A stretch of 64,000 nt of DNA from Morella rubra (lineage: Eukaryota > Streptophyta > Magnoliopsida > Fagales > Myricaceae), in the NCBI GenBank assembly GCA_003952965.2, contig CM025850.1:21707123-21771122 (forward strand), written 5' to 3'. How positions within the stretch are numbered: the first letter of the stretch is position 1; every line of letters begins with the position of its first letter. Position numbers and translations under genes: made by a program. Below are positions 44,756 through 56,130 of this stretch, in pieces. Below the pieces are notes generated by a model. It had not been told where the DNA came from and did not search any database. It saw nothing but the letters and a program-made list of their open reading frames with translations.

Positions 44756-44984
44756 TGAGACCTCAAGCGTTGTGTTATAGTAATGGACGCTGCTATTAAA
44801 CTGAGGTTATAGTCAGTGGGAGGATCAACAAAGCAACAAGATACTAAACAAAACACACGAAGGACCTTTTATTAATACCGAGGTATTACAAAAGAGGACA
44901 AAATTTTTATAATGTACATACTAAAGTACAAAAGAGAAAACTATAGCGGAAAACTAAGAAAATGTAAGCTGGAAGTCTCTAGTT

Positions 44985-45330
44985 GCCACTATATAAGTGT
45001 TCATCCCTCAACCTTTGCAAAACCAACCTTAAATGATTCTCATGCTCTTCTTTAATCTTAGAGTATATCAATATACCATCAATGAACACCACCACAAAAT
45101 GATCCAAAAAGTCTCTAAATACCCTATGCATCAAATCCATAAATGCAGCAGGAGCATTTGTTAATCCAAAAGGCATTACCAGGAATTCGTAATGGTCATA
45201 CATGGTACGAAAAGCTGTATTTGGAATATCCTTCTTCTTGATTCTCAGTTGATGATATCCTGACCTAAGATCAATCTTAGAAAATATTTCTGCACCAGTT
45301 GTTCCTTTAATTCCTTTAGTTCAGCTAGGG
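44985..45330 (-). pseudogene. Tekay-like reverse transcriptase fragment
   Basis: The minus frame 44979-45203 reads [21 protein letters not shown], then [12 protein letters not shown], where the catalytic FxDD box has Gly in place of the second Asp. It ends at LRDEHLY, where the deletion starts. Upstream, in another frame, [15 protein letters not shown] sequence is recognisable near 45240-45280. It is truncated and catalytically altered. Confidence 0.88.
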
Positions 45331-45439
45331 CCATCCTATATGGAGCTTTTGACAAAGTTGGAATATCTGGTACCAACGAAATTTCAAATTCAATTTCTCT
45401 TACCGGTGGTAATCCGGGTAGTTCTTCTAGAAAGACATC

Positions 45440-45986
45440 TTAATACTCACAGATCACTGGTATGGTTTCTAACTTCATTTCTTCTTCCTGAACTCTAGCA
45501 ATTGAAACTAGAAAAGCCTGAGCTCCATTCACTACACTTTTCCAAGCTTTCAATGCAGATATTAATTTTACCTGAGGAAATTCCTTGCTAGGTCTGGGAA
45601 TCACTTTCATGACATTTTTGAACTGAATTCTCTTTTGTCCAGGCACAAGTAAACTTACTTTCTTTACATGACAATCTAATGCTACATGATAACCAGATAA
45701 CCAATCCATACCAAGGATCACATCAAAATCTTCATCCTGCTATTTCCATTGAAAACTTCCTGATCTTTCTGGTACATATACTATTTATCCCCAAATGAGT
45801 TACCACATCAAGTCTAACAAATAAAGGTTCTATCAACAAAACGAGTCTATTTACGCAATTCCGTGAAATAAAAGAATGCATAGCACCAGCATCAAACAAC
45901 ATAGTTACTAATCCACAGGAAAGGAAAAAAGTACTTATCACCACATTCTCATCCTGCTCTGCTTCCTCCATATTCAGAGCAGACAC
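45440..45986 (-). pseudogene. Tekay-like aspartic protease region
   Basis: The frame 45732-45986 has the retropepsin block LFDAGAMHSFIS (D-A-G) and the frame 45440-45721 has LGMDWLSGYHVALDC, the conserved end of gypsy protease. They are separated by a shift and stop near 45725. Confidence 0.85.
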
Positions 45987-45989
45987 TCT

Positions 45990-46860
45990 TGCTGGTCCAG
46001 TTCCCCTCTGTTGATTTCTAGGGTTATTACCAAATTTCCTCTTGGATTGTTACTAGGGTAAGTAACTTGATTACCACGCATATTTTGTGGGAATCCCGCT
46101 TTACAATCTCGAGAAAAATAACTTGACTTTCCACAAGTAAAACAAACTATTCCTACAACACTAGGACCATTCCTTCTATCCCCTTGCCCATTGCCTCTAT
46201 TTCCATAATTGCCTCCTCCTCTCTTTCCCAATGATTGTCCTTGGAATTGATTCTCTTGGAAAGAGCGTTTCTTATTCTGCTCATTAACAATAGCACTCTC
46301 TTGTAAAGTACATTCCACAATCGAGGCTCTATCAACCAATTGCTGAAAATTCTCAAACTTATGGCAACAAACTCTATCCTTAATACGAGATTGCAAACCT
46401 CTCTCAAACTTATGGGATTTCTTACCCTCATCAGGAATCAGATATAAAGCAAATCTAGATAACTCTATAAACTTAGCAATATACTCAATTACTGACCTTG
46501 TTCCCTGACTTTAGGTAGTAAATTCCTGGGCTTTGGCTTCTCTGATCATCTCAGGAAAATATCGATCTAGAAATTCCTTCTTAAATTTCTCCCAAGTCCA
46601 CTCAATCTCCAAGAGTTCCTTCTTGGCTTGCCACCACCTTTTGGCTTCTCCTTTTAGTTGATACATGGCATATCATATCATTTGATCATCTATGCATTCT
46701 AACACTTGCATTAACTCCTCAATATTCATAAGCCAATTTTCAGCCACTAAGGGTTTCGTACCTCCTTCATAACTAGGGGGATGGTGCTTGGCAAATTTAT
46801 CAAATGAACATCCTTCATACACGTTCTCCCCTCCTCTATCTCTATTCTTCTAGCTGTCAT
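45990..46860 (-). pseudogene. Tekay-like gag with altered zinc knuckle
   Basis: Minus-strand pieces include a FLDRYFPEM-like and WEKFKKEFL-like capsid region (about 46550-46600) and the basic Gly/Asn/Arg-rich tail (46150-46270). A knuckle CFTCGKSSYFSRDC (about 46102-46146) has Tyr in the place of the metal-binding His. Several frame changes are present. Confidence 0.8.
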
Positions 46861-47031
46861 CATCTCCTGAAACACAAAGGTAGGTTATAAACTCCAAAAT
46901 CACCACAAGGTAAAAGATAATATCACACTACTCCTACAATCATACTAAGCTTACTGATGAGAAAGTGCTTTTCCTAACACTCTTGTTTTCCTTAGGTTCT
47001 GCTAACTATCCTTACTTTCTTAAAAACACAA

Positions 47032-47042
47032 CTTTGATACCA
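47032..47042 (-). other. Primer binding site, Tekay-like element
   Basis: On the minus strand TGGTATCAAAG lies two bases from the LTR, close to the initiator Met tRNA complement TGGTATCAGAG. Confidence 0.8.
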
Positions 47043-47044
47043 TC

Positions 47045-49403
47045 TGTAATAGCCTGAACAGTGAAGACCTCTAGCGCTGTCTTATAGTAATGGACGCCGC
47101 TGTTAAACTGAGGTTACGACCAGTGGGAGGATCGATAAAGCAATAAGATACTAAGTAAAACACACGAAGGACCTTTTATTAATACTGTGGTATTACAAAA
47201 GACCAACATTCTATAATGTACATACTAAAGTACAAAAGAGAAAACAACAACGAAAAGAAAACTACAGCAGAAAACTAAAAAAAATAAGTTGGAAGTCTCT
47301 AGTTCCTGCCATCATAATTGCTTAAATCTGACAGGTTCACAAAGTCGTCAGCATTCGGGGTGATCCAGTGATGACCCCGACCTTCCACTAATATATCGAG
47401 ATCACGAGTGACCCAAACGCTAAAATTCAGTTCTAGCATTATCCAGTCGTGGCTCATAGACTTGGTAAATTCTCCTACGTAAACCTCAGACATCTGCTAA
47501 CAAAACATTTAACAAACAATGGTGAGTTCAAATGATTCAGTAAAGCCAGCGGTTAGTTCAACAGAATAGCAGATACAAGAGTAAGATATTGAAGAAAAAT
47601 AGTTCATCAATAAAATCTCAAAACATAAGAAGAAAGTAAATGCAAAGACTCAATTCTTTAAAATATGATCTTTTCAATTCTCAGTCACCACTCCTTTCAC
47701 TTTTCAGATTGAATCACTGGGCTAGAGTGACGGGTTACAAGTAACCTCCATATTTTGCGGCATTACTCCCAAAGTAGAACAAGACCCGTATTTTACAGGA
47801 TTACTCCTAGAGTAGAATACAATATCCTCATAGAGGATCTTTTTGCGTACGACAGAGAGGCCAGAATGTCACAACAAGTGAACACATCCTCTTGTGCACA
47901 GTACTGTCATGTCTTCACAGTATTATGTTAAGTATGCATGTCTCATGTCAATGCCCATACATATCATTCATGATATGCAACACCTTAACTATACTTTATC
48001 ATCAAAATATTCCTTTCCAATGTACAAGTTAAGTATGCATGTCTCATATCAACGTACGCCCATACATCTCATTTATGATATGTGTCACCTTAACTCGTTT
48101 TCATCATAGAGACATAATAAAACATTTCTCAAAGGAAAGTGTTGTGAAGACAAAAACAACACTTTGATTTCTCGGTTAAAAATCAACTTAATCACCACAT
48201 AGAAAATACTAATTTTGACATAAAAAGTATTGAAATCAAAAGGAAAGAAATATGTTCAAGCATTGAAAAACAACTTTTGGAAGAAATTTAGAAAAGAAAT
48301 CGATCAAAGTTGAAAACAACTTGAAAACGAATCAAACTTTGAAAATGATACTTTTTCAAAAGGACGAGCTCGTTCTTAGTCAAGAACATGAAGAACACAA
48401 AGAACATTGAAAATAATAGGAAGAATAAAGAGAACGCAACAACATCGAGAGATGCTAGAATAAGAAATACAAGAGATTCACACAAATCATCTTGAAAGCT
48501 TTTGAATCAAAATCAAAGGTAACCAAATAACTTTACCTCTAATCGAGCTTGATCTTCGCTAAACTTCTTTTAAGCGATTTCTTCCTTCTTCCTTCTACTT
48601 CACTTCACTACTAATCTCAAGTTTAACTCACAATTATCAAAGGAGCTGGTGTAAGTGTAAATGGTTGGCCACCCCCTATTTATAGGCAACCTTGATTCAT
48701 CACATTGTGACACGTGTCTAGGCTAGCTCCGGTGACTCAAAAGGCTACATCGACCGTGCGACAACACCCAACTACCCCAAGCAGCTACTGAGCATGCCTA
48801 TGGCCAGAATTCACCCTATAGCTTAAGTGAGTCGCCACCTATGTTCACCAGTGGTTGACATCTAGAGCTACCTAGGTCCTAGCATTTTATGTCGTGCGTT
48901 TTGCATTGATTCGTCGTGCTTCTAGCTTTGATTCGTCATGCTATCTATTCCTCATATGTGTCACTCTCTAGGCCAGCCAAAATTCTCATTGTTTAATGAC
49001 TAAGTCTTGCTAAACGTTTCACAAATCCATCGATGATCGCTAATCAACCTACTTGCTTCCGAAAAATTAAAAAGTCTCCAAATTTAAACCATAAACTCAT
49101 GGATAATCTCCCAACATATTAAAAGAATAAAAAGCATGTTGTTCAGTTTTCGAGACAAAAATGTCCTACTAGCTTAAAAAATTAAATTGATCCAATACGT
49201 GCTCCTCAACATCCTGAACAACAACCTAGTTATATGCGAATTCCAAATCTCACTAAATCATGTCCTAATCAAGGTTTTGAACTTAGTTCATCAAGTACTA
49301 AATAATCTCACTTAGTCACTAAGTACCCCCTAATGTACTATTAATCACAAACAAGATATCATAGACAATATGCATGTGATGTTTAAAAGCTTGAGGTATG
49401 ACA
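47045..49403 (-). repeat. 5' LTR of Tekay-like element
   Basis: 2359 bp, TGTAATAGCC...GGTATGACA on the plus strand, homologous to the solo LTR at 36650-39093. Like that copy it has two tandem units of about 100 bp (from 47927 and 48028) with TATGCATGTCTCAT and TTATGATATG. Confidence 0.92.
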
Positions 49404-49646
49404 TAGGGGGTGTCATTTTCACTCCAAAACTTCATTAAACATCTACAGTTAACAATATGGACCTTCTAGCTTATACAGTGAACAATATGAAGAGACTTTT
49501 GTGGAGAAATGTTTTCAATCTTTTTGGAAATAATTTTAAGCAACTTAGGATAGACACGTTTAAGAACCAAAATCCTTCAAAGCTAGTATAAAGAGTATGT
49601 AATCATAAAAAAAAAAATTGTTCAAAGGACAACCTAGGGCGAACAA
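49404..49646 (-). repeat. Start of Sirevirus family b LTR (E1), distal piece
   Basis: Read on the minus strand it opens TGTTCGCCCTAGGTTG (start of the LTR, next to CTCCCC polypurine sequence) and continues with a CTTTGAAGGATTTT block comparable to the family b LTR at 52047. It is the piece separated from 43728-44755 by the Tekay-like element. Confidence 0.55.
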
Positions 49647-50127
49647 TCTCCCCTTTTTTGATGATGACAAACCATTGAAGAGAAAATCCATTTGCAAAAA
49701 AAAGAAGACTCCCCCTGAGCACAAGCAGACTTTTTTAAAAATGTTTTATCATAAAAAGCTTTATAATTTTAACAAAACTTTTGCAAGAATTCTCTATAAT
49801 TCAGGCTTCCGAGGAGAGATACTATCTTTGATGAGCTTTTCCAAATCTTAGACACGTTTAAGAACCAAAATCCTTCAAAGCTAGTATAAAGAGTATGTAA
49901 TCATAAAAAAAAAAATTGTTCAAAGGACAACCTAGGGCTAACAATCTCCCCTTTTTTATGATTTTCCATTTGCAAAAAAAAGAAGACTCCCCCTGAGCAC
50001 AAGCAGACTTTTTTAAAAATGTTTTATCATAAAAAGCTTTATAATTTTAACAAAACTTTTGCAAGAATTCTCTATAATTCAGGCTTCCGAGGAGAGATAC
50101 TATCTTTGATGAGCTTTTCCAAATCTT
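49551..50127. repeat. Tandem duplication, about 298-bp unit, two copies
   Basis: Copy 1 is 49551-49848 and copy 2 is 49849-50127. They are almost identical apart from a net loss of about 19 bp in copy 2 near 49960. Each copy contains the LTR start (minus strand TGTT[A/C]GCCC), the adjacent polypurine stretch (CAATCTCCCC on plus) and the CTCCCCCTGAGCACAAG block. Confidence 0.93.
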
Positions 50128-50137
50128 CCAAGTTGAA

Positions 50138-50340
50138 GCACAATAATAAGTATTTATAAAGGCAATTTGATATTCAACATTAAAAGCATGACCAACTTAA
50201 GACATTCACAAATAATCAACCATATTACATATAAGGAAGCACAATAATAAGTATTTCTAAAGGCAATTTGATATTCAACATTAAAAGCACAACCATCTTA
50301 ACACATTCTCAAATAATCTACCATATAACATACAAGCAAC
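50138..50340. repeat. Tandem duplication, about 101-bp unit, two copies
   Basis: The units start at 50138 and 50239 with GCACAATAATAAGTATTT and share ATTCAACATTAAAAGCA. They are more diverged than the neighbouring 298-bp duplication, so they are older. Confidence 0.85.
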
Positions 50341-50766
50341 ACAAGATAATTGTCAAGAGAGTCAATAAAAAGAGCTGAAATGCATATTTATATAAAAGTT
50401 GAATTGTTTCTTGATTAGGTACAAAGAGTTAGACACAATTTTCTCTACATATTTCTCCCCCTTTGGTATTATCAAAAAGGAACAAGGAGGAAAACAAAAA
50501 ATAATGAAGGTAAGGCAACTAGGGTTCGAGCCAGGATGAATAGTATAGTTGAGAGCAATCTGAGTTCATGAAGATTTGAGTGCTTTGAGCAACGTCATCA
50601 GCTGACTGCTTCGCATGCTGATGTAGCTTCTAGAATTCTTAACTGGCAATAGTTAAGTTGTTGTTTATAGAATGCTGACTTACCATAACTTCCTTTTCCA
50701 AGGTCTTGAACCTTTTACCCCAATTTCCTCAAACCCAGTCTTCCTACTATCACCCAAAAAACTTAC
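50341..50766 (-). other. Sirevirus E1 3' internal region
   Basis: It contains a minus-strand AAAGGGGGAGAAA tract (about 50453-50466) next to a TTTTTGATAATACC phrase, which is Sirevirus polypurine-type sequence. No coding region survives. Confidence 0.6.
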
Positions 50767-51903
50767 TGTTGGCTTTTGCTCACAATTGATAATTTAGTGA
50801 TTTCAATGAACGGATTAAGTTTACAAAATGAACATTTTCAAAGACAAAGACATTTTATCAAAGAGTTAAAGACAAGAAGACTGAAGATCAAAAAGATGCA
50901 ATGAGCTCAAAAGTGAAGATTCAAGACCATAGGGTATAATCTTGTAACTCTTAGTTTCACTTTTGAAGGAATTTGAATCATACACTTGCATATCTTTCAA
51001 ACCATGCAAAATCTTCTTATCACAAGTTTGACAACCAAAATGTACCTTTAAGTGTTTTCAAATCATCCATATATAAACTCCAAAGCCTTAGTTATACTTC
51101 TGGGAGTTGGTTTTTGAAATTGAGATTTCAAATATTTCTAAAATAAACTTTTTAATTGTAGCGGTCTATGTAATGATCTGTAGAAGTTGACCGGCTTGCG
51201 TAAGGCAAAAATTGACAGCATTCAAATTTTATGACCGTTGGGCGATTGCTAATTGTAACGGTCGACCGGTATAATGGTAAAATTGTCAGATCGATCCCAA
51301 ACGGCTAGAAATGGCTAGTTTTGATATGTGGCCTATATAGAGACCTTCCTATGGTCTTAAAAAAATAGAGAATAATCATATATCATTTTTATAGCTTGAG
51401 AAATATTTAAAATCTTCTTATTCATATTTCTCAATTCATCCATAAAAATTACACTTTCATATCCTTATCATTATGTGAAGTAAAGAGATAGAGTTTTCCA
51501 TTTTCTTTTCCACTCTTTGAAAGAGTTAAATGCTTGTATATTCTTATTCAAAAGAGGTGATTCCTTTAGTGAGGGTTGTTCACTAAAAAGGAGCTTAGAG
51601 AGGCATATCTCAAGCTTGGTTAGGTTGTGAGTGCTAAGCCTAGGAAAGCACTTGTAAGGTTCTCTAGTACCCAAAAGCTAGAGTGTACACTATTGAGAAG
51701 ATAGTGGAGAAAAACTCTAATGCTTGGAAAGAAGCTTAAGGGGTGGATGTAGGCGGGGTTTACCGAACCACTTAAAAATCATTGTGTTTGTTTTTCTAAC
51801 CCTACTCTTTACATTTAGCACTTATGGTTTATTGCATCAATATACTTGTGCTAAATTAGTCTTTACTTCACAAACTCGATTTTGGGGGGTTAACTGAAAA
51901 TGT
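50767..51903 (+). repeat. Sirevirus family c LTR, 3' end missing
   Basis: TGTTGGCTTTTGCTCAC onwards matches 61662-62792 over most of its length. It stops after the GGGGGGTTAACTG stretch and lacks the ACCCAATTCACCCC end. A TATA box (CCTATATAGAG) lies near 51328. GGTCGACCGG lies at about 51257 and diverged relatives lie upstream. It is probably a solo LTR damaged by a later deletion. Confidence 0.8.
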
Positions 51904-52046
51904 TTGTGCTAGTTGACCTTGCTCAGATATGAGGTCCAATATATACGCTTCAACTTGAGCTAGCTGAGGACCATAACTGACTGATGAAACTGGTCAAAGA
52001 GAGGAGATATGATTGGTAGATGGAGCAGATCTGGGAAGTTCATCAC
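51904..52046. other. Short remnant between family c LTR and element E2
   Basis: 143 bp, probably the rest of the E1 interior: GAGCTAGCTGAGGACC and CTGGTCAAAGAG phrases without a clear match. Confidence 0.4.
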
Positions 52047-53126
52047 TGTTAGCCCAAGGTTGCACCTTGAGCTATCTAACTCAATTTTAATGATAACAAG
52101 TGAGAAAATAGCTTTGAAGTATTTTTAGAATACGTGGTTGTTGATCCACTATTCAATTTGGAGTACTCAGGTGTTTTTAATTCTCCCTCTAATTCTTTAT
52201 GCCCCATATTCGATTTAAACACCATGGCATGCACCTAAACTATGATATTTTTCATTGTAGGAGTTTTAATGTTGTAATAGAAAGGATTGCATATCAAAAA
52301 AGCACTGAAAAACTCTATCTGCCAAGATGGTGTTGACACATGGGAAGTGCAATGTCGACACGTGGGAAGTGCAATGTCGACACATGAGAAGATGGTGTCG
52401 ACACATAGGCATATATGTGTCGACACATGTTGCGGGAACTTTGTTCTTAAAATGGTGACTCAACATGCGAATCAAGACTTTGTGGCACTTAGGGCACCTC
52501 TCCAACATTCCAAAAAGGCTCTTGGGACTCCCCAAGACTGAAGACCTATAAAACCGACCTTATGGAGAGAGAAAAGATATCTTTTGCACATCTTTTGCCT
52601 CTCCTACATCATCAATCTTGACCTAGTCTCCAAAAAGAGAGTGAAAAGTGTAAAAGACAAGGCTACACATTTTCTAACAGATCTACTTCTGTCTTGTTGC
52701 CATCATCATCAGATCTTGTCTCTATTTATTGAGCAGCATTTTTGTTGATACACTTGGGCTTACCCAGAGGATAGAAGAAATCTCATAGGCTTCGAGATTT
52801 GAGTACAAGTTGAAGAGTGAGCTCGGAAAAACTCTTGTAACGGTCACTTAACACCCGGAAGCTACGTTGTAGACACTATTGATTAAAGTGGGGAAGCCCA
52901 AGGAAGGCAATAGCCTTGGGGTGGACATAGGCAACTCTTGGCTGAACCACCTAAAAATTGCGGTGTTATCTCTCTTCCCTTACTCTCCTAATTTATTGCT
53001 ACCATTTATTGTTCTTCATATTAAATAGCATTTAGTAATTTTTAGATCTGCGTTTTAATCGTAAAAAGCTGTAAGTTTTTGAAAAACCCAATTCACTCCC
53101 CTCTTGGGTTGCTTTTTAGACTCATG
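52047..53126 (+). repeat. 5' LTR of Sirevirus E2 (family b)
   Basis: It starts TGTTAGCCCAAGG and ends GGTTGCTTTTTAGACTCATG (CA end mutated to TG) after the AACCCAATTCACTCCCC signature. 1080 bp. The TATA box CTATAAAA at 52546-52553 lies 110 bp after the palindrome array. PBS-like TTGTATCAAAG follows at 53129-53139. Confidence 0.88.
52318..52436. repeat. GTCGAC palindrome array in E2 LTR
   Basis: Five units centred on GTCGAC or GTTGAC (GGTGTTGACACATG, ATGTCGACACGTG, ATGTCGACACATG, GGTGTCGACACATA, TGTGTCGACACATG) spaced about 20-26 bp. The second and third lie in a GGGAAGTGCA-linked tandem repeat. Confidence 0.93.
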
Positions 53127-53199
53127 ATTTGTATCAAAGTTGAGGTTTATTATTTTTTCTAATGATTATTCTTGTTAGCTCTTCGTTGTCTGAAGGTCA

Positions 53200-53834
53200 A
53201 TCCACTAACTGTCCTTCTTTATTCAATTGAACATGATACAACTATTGCAAAGGCAGGGATGAAAATCAATATTCAAGTCGTGGACTACGATCTTTGAAAA
53301 ATCATCACACATGGTCCCAGACTTCTAAAGGACAATTCTAGCTTGCATAAATCTTATGTCTTGAAATCTAAAGCTATGAATGTTTTATATTGTGCTCTTG
53401 ATGCTAACGAATTTAACCGTGTTTCTGGTTGTGAAACTACTAAGGAAATATGGAAAAAAACTGTTAGTTACTCATGAAGGTACTAATCAGGTTAAGGAGA
53501 ACAAGATTAGTATACTTGTGCATAGCTATGAATTTTTTAAAATGAAATCTGATGAATCTATCTTTGCCATGTTTACTTGTTTTACTGATATTATCAATGA
53601 ATTGAAATCTCTTAGTATATTCTCAAGTGTCTTCCTAAGGCTCGGGAATGAAAAGTTACAGCTATTCAGGAAGCCAAAGATTTAACAAGATTGTCTGCGG
53701 ATGAGCTTTTGGGATCCCTCATAGCCCATGAAATGAGCAAAGTGAAAGGAGACGAGATTGAAAGAAAAGGCAAAAAAGGAATTGCCTTAAAAGCTTCATA
53801 CTCTAGTAGTAAAGAATCTTCTAATGACTATTAG
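53200..53834 (+). pseudogene. E2 gag, N-terminal part
   Basis: Frames change repeatedly. The open piece 53380-53685 has a KENKISILVHSYEFFKMKSDESI block and TCFTDIINELKSL, the UBN2-type gag motif. Sequence to 53834 continues (VTAIQEAKDL- and LLGSLIAHEM-like blocks in other frames) and ends with a stop next to the ATG of the following frame. Confidence 0.8.
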
Positions 53835-54563
53835 ATGACCTTGTTTACAAAGAAGTTTAAGAAATTCTATAGAAAGAAGCAAGGTGACAAGAGGTACCCA
53901 AAGAAGAACAACAACTTCAAGGGTGATAGCAGCAAAAAGAATGAGACCATTTGCTTTGGATGTAAAACGTCCGATCATATTAAATTTGTATGCCCCAACA
54001 TAGAACCACACAAGAAGTCAAGAAGCTTCAAGGATAAGAAGAAAGCCTTCTTAGCAGCATGGGGAGAATTAGACGAGAGTGAAAGCGAAAGTGAAGAAGA
54101 GGAAGTTTCAAACCTTTGTTTGATGGCAAAGGATCCCGAGGATGAGGTACAATCTTCACAGACTTATTGCTTTTCATTTGTTGAATTACAAGATGCATTT
54201 GATGATCAATACCTTAAACTAAAAAGAATCTGTTCAAAAGATAGTTCTCTCAAAAAGAATTTTGAAAATATTACTAAAGAGAACGATACTTTAAAAAGTC
54301 AAGTTATTTCTCTTAGAGATGATCTTGCAAGGATCAAGGAAGAAAATGAAATACTTTTGAAGAACAAAACAAATCTTTTTATTGCTGAAACTGATCCTTT
54401 AAAAATGAAAGTTGAAACTCTTATGAATGATCATGCAAGGTTTACTCAAGGAAAGAAAAAACTTGATATTCTTTTTGGTTCTCAAAGGTGTTGTTTCAAC
54501 AAAAGTGAATTGGATATGATTTTTTTATTCTTATATGATCACAAAATCATCTCTATTATTTAG
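53835..54563 (+). pseudogene. E2 gag, zinc knuckle and coiled-coil tail
   Basis: An open frame of 242 codons. The Lys-rich start leads into a CCHC knuckle (CFGCKTSDHIKFVC, residues 40-53, all four ligands present), then an acidic stretch rich in Ser and Glu (residues 77-88). Residues 115-210 have heptad-like Leu/Glu/Lys-rich sequence predicted by eye to form a coiled coil. Sirevirus gags have such an extended C-terminal region. Downstream (about 54570-54730) more gag/protease sequence with stops follows (WVPK block). Confidence 0.82.
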
Positions 54564-55230
54564 ATTGTGCAACTTTTGTGCTAAATCTGGACATATTTCA
54601 CACACTTTTTCAACTAGAAATAAAGTTTCTAGTGGTATTAAATTTGTTTGAATTCCTAAGGACAAGGTGAAGGAAACCATTTCTAACACCAAAGGACCCA
54701 AAATGATTTGGGTACCAAAAATCAAGAAGTGATTCTCTTTTGTAGGAATGCTTGAAGACAATTGGAGTCAAAGAACATTGGGTTCTTGATAGCGGATGCT
54801 CCAAGCACATGACAAGAGATAAGAGTTGGTTCAATTCTCTTAGCCTAAAAGAAAAATGATCGGTTACTTATGGTGATAATGGTAAAAGAAAGATTCTTGG
54901 TATTGGAAATATTGGTATGATTCATAATCCTACTATTGAACATGTTCTATTTATTGATGGTTTGAAGCTTTTATTGAGCATTAGTCGATTGTGTGATAAG
55001 GAAAACCGAGTTATATTTGAATCATCAACATGCAATTGTTGTAAACATTGAAAACAAGAAAGTCTTGCTTGTCGGACATTGACAAGAAAATGTGTATGTT
55101 GTTCACTTAATATCTCTTCTGAAAATGTAAACTATCTTTTCTCTCTAAGTGACAAGGACAGTTGGCTGTGACATAGAAGACTTGTTCAGGCAAGCATGAG
55201 TCTTATTCAAAATTAGCCAAAAAGGACCTT
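54560..55230 (+). pseudogene. E2 protease region, heavily decayed
   Basis: In scattered frames, WVLDSGCSKHMT-type sequence is recognisable near 54776-54815 and GIGNIG near 54900. Further on, LCDKENRVIFE lies about 54990. Stops in all frames mean no protein. Confidence 0.6.
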
Positions 55231-56130
55231 GTTTCAGGTTTGCCTAGGCTTGTTTATGGAAAAGATAAGATTTGTATTGCATGTCAAAAAGACAAACAAA
55301 CTATAACATCTTTTAGACCCAAAAATATTGTGTCCACTTCTAGGCCATTTCAACTTCTGCACGTGGACTTGTTTGGTCCAACCCGAACGTCAAGCTTAGG
55401 TGGCAAACAATATGGCTTTATTGTGGTTGATGATTATAGTAGATCTACATGGGTTCTTTTCTTAGCTCATAAGGATGAGGCCTTTGATGCATTTGAAAAA
55501 CTAAGCAAGAGGATTCAAAAAGAAAAAGTTGTTGCTATTACTGGCAAAAGGAGTGACCATGGAAAAGAATTTGAAAACTCTTCCTTAGCAAAATGTTATG
55601 ATGAATATGGTATAAACCATAATTTCTCAGCTCCTAAGACTCCTCAATAAAACGAGATTGTTGAGAGGAACAATACAACTGATGAAGAAATGGAGAGGAC
55701 CATGCTTTATGAAAATAACTTTGCCAGATTATTTTAGGGCAGAAGCTACCAACACTAGCTGCTATGTCATAAACCGATGTATGATAAGGTCAATTCTTAA
55801 GAAAACTTCATATGAGTTATGGAAGAATAGAAAACCCAACATTGGCTAATTTCATGTGTTTGGTCGTAAGTGTTTCATTCTCAACAACAACAAAGACAAC
55901 TTGGTAAGTTTGATGCAAAAGCTGATGAAGGTATATTTCCTGGTTATTCTATTTCAAGTAAGGCTTATCGCGTGTTTCATAAGAGAACTTTGATGGTTGA
56001 GGAATCTATTCATGTGGTATTTGATGAATCTAACTTTTCTTTAAAAAGAGTTGAAAATAATGTTGTAGATCTTGAAGAAGAAAGTGTGAAACTAGCTATG
56101 AGTGAAGAAAAAGAAGTTTCTCATCCATAA
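55231..56130 (+). pseudogene. E2 integrase
   Basis: Frame 55240-55650: CIACQKDKQT (zinc module end), then LLHVDLFGPTR (first Asp) and YGFIVVDDYSRSTWV, then RSDHGKEFEN (second Asp). A TAA replaces a codon just before NEIVERNN, which supplies the Glu in the next frame. Frames 55658-55849 and 55870-56130 continue with the C-terminal part (GKFDAKADEGIFPGYS). The catalytic residues are retained but the ORF is broken at least three times. Confidence 0.88.

Larger units (their letters stand above)
44756..49403 (-). mobile_element. Tekay-like Ty3/gypsy element, internally deleted
   Basis: The 5' LTR is complete (47045-49403). Primer site, gag, protease and part of RT follow on the minus strand. The rest of RT, RNase H, integrase and most of the 3' LTR are missing: RT sequence ends near 44985 and is joined directly to a 230-bp piece of LTR (44756-44985). 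No target duplication can be matched because the left end is damaged. Large LTRs of about 2.4 kb with gag-protease motifs of this kind fit the Tekay/Del chromovirus lineage, by eye only. Confidence 0.85.
43728..52046 (-). mobile_element. Sirevirus-like element E1 (minus), fragmented
   Basis: Minus-strand remnants: a 3' LTR (43728-44755, family b), its other end at about 49404-49646, then polypurine-type sequence (CTCCCC motifs) and a noncoding/env-side region to 50766 and 51904-52046. A Tekay-like gypsy remnant (44756-49403) splits the LTR and a family-c LTR (50767-51903) splits the interior. Gag and pol are absent; the region ends at the opposite-strand element E2. The link between pieces is inferred from orientation and from the LTR-end motif (ACCTAGGGCTAACA, other strand TGTTAGCCCTAGGT). 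Confidence 0.6.

Noticed and set aside
49551-50340. Possible CRISPR-like repeat array
   Set aside because: Only two copies of each unit, unequal lengths, eukaryotic retroelement context.
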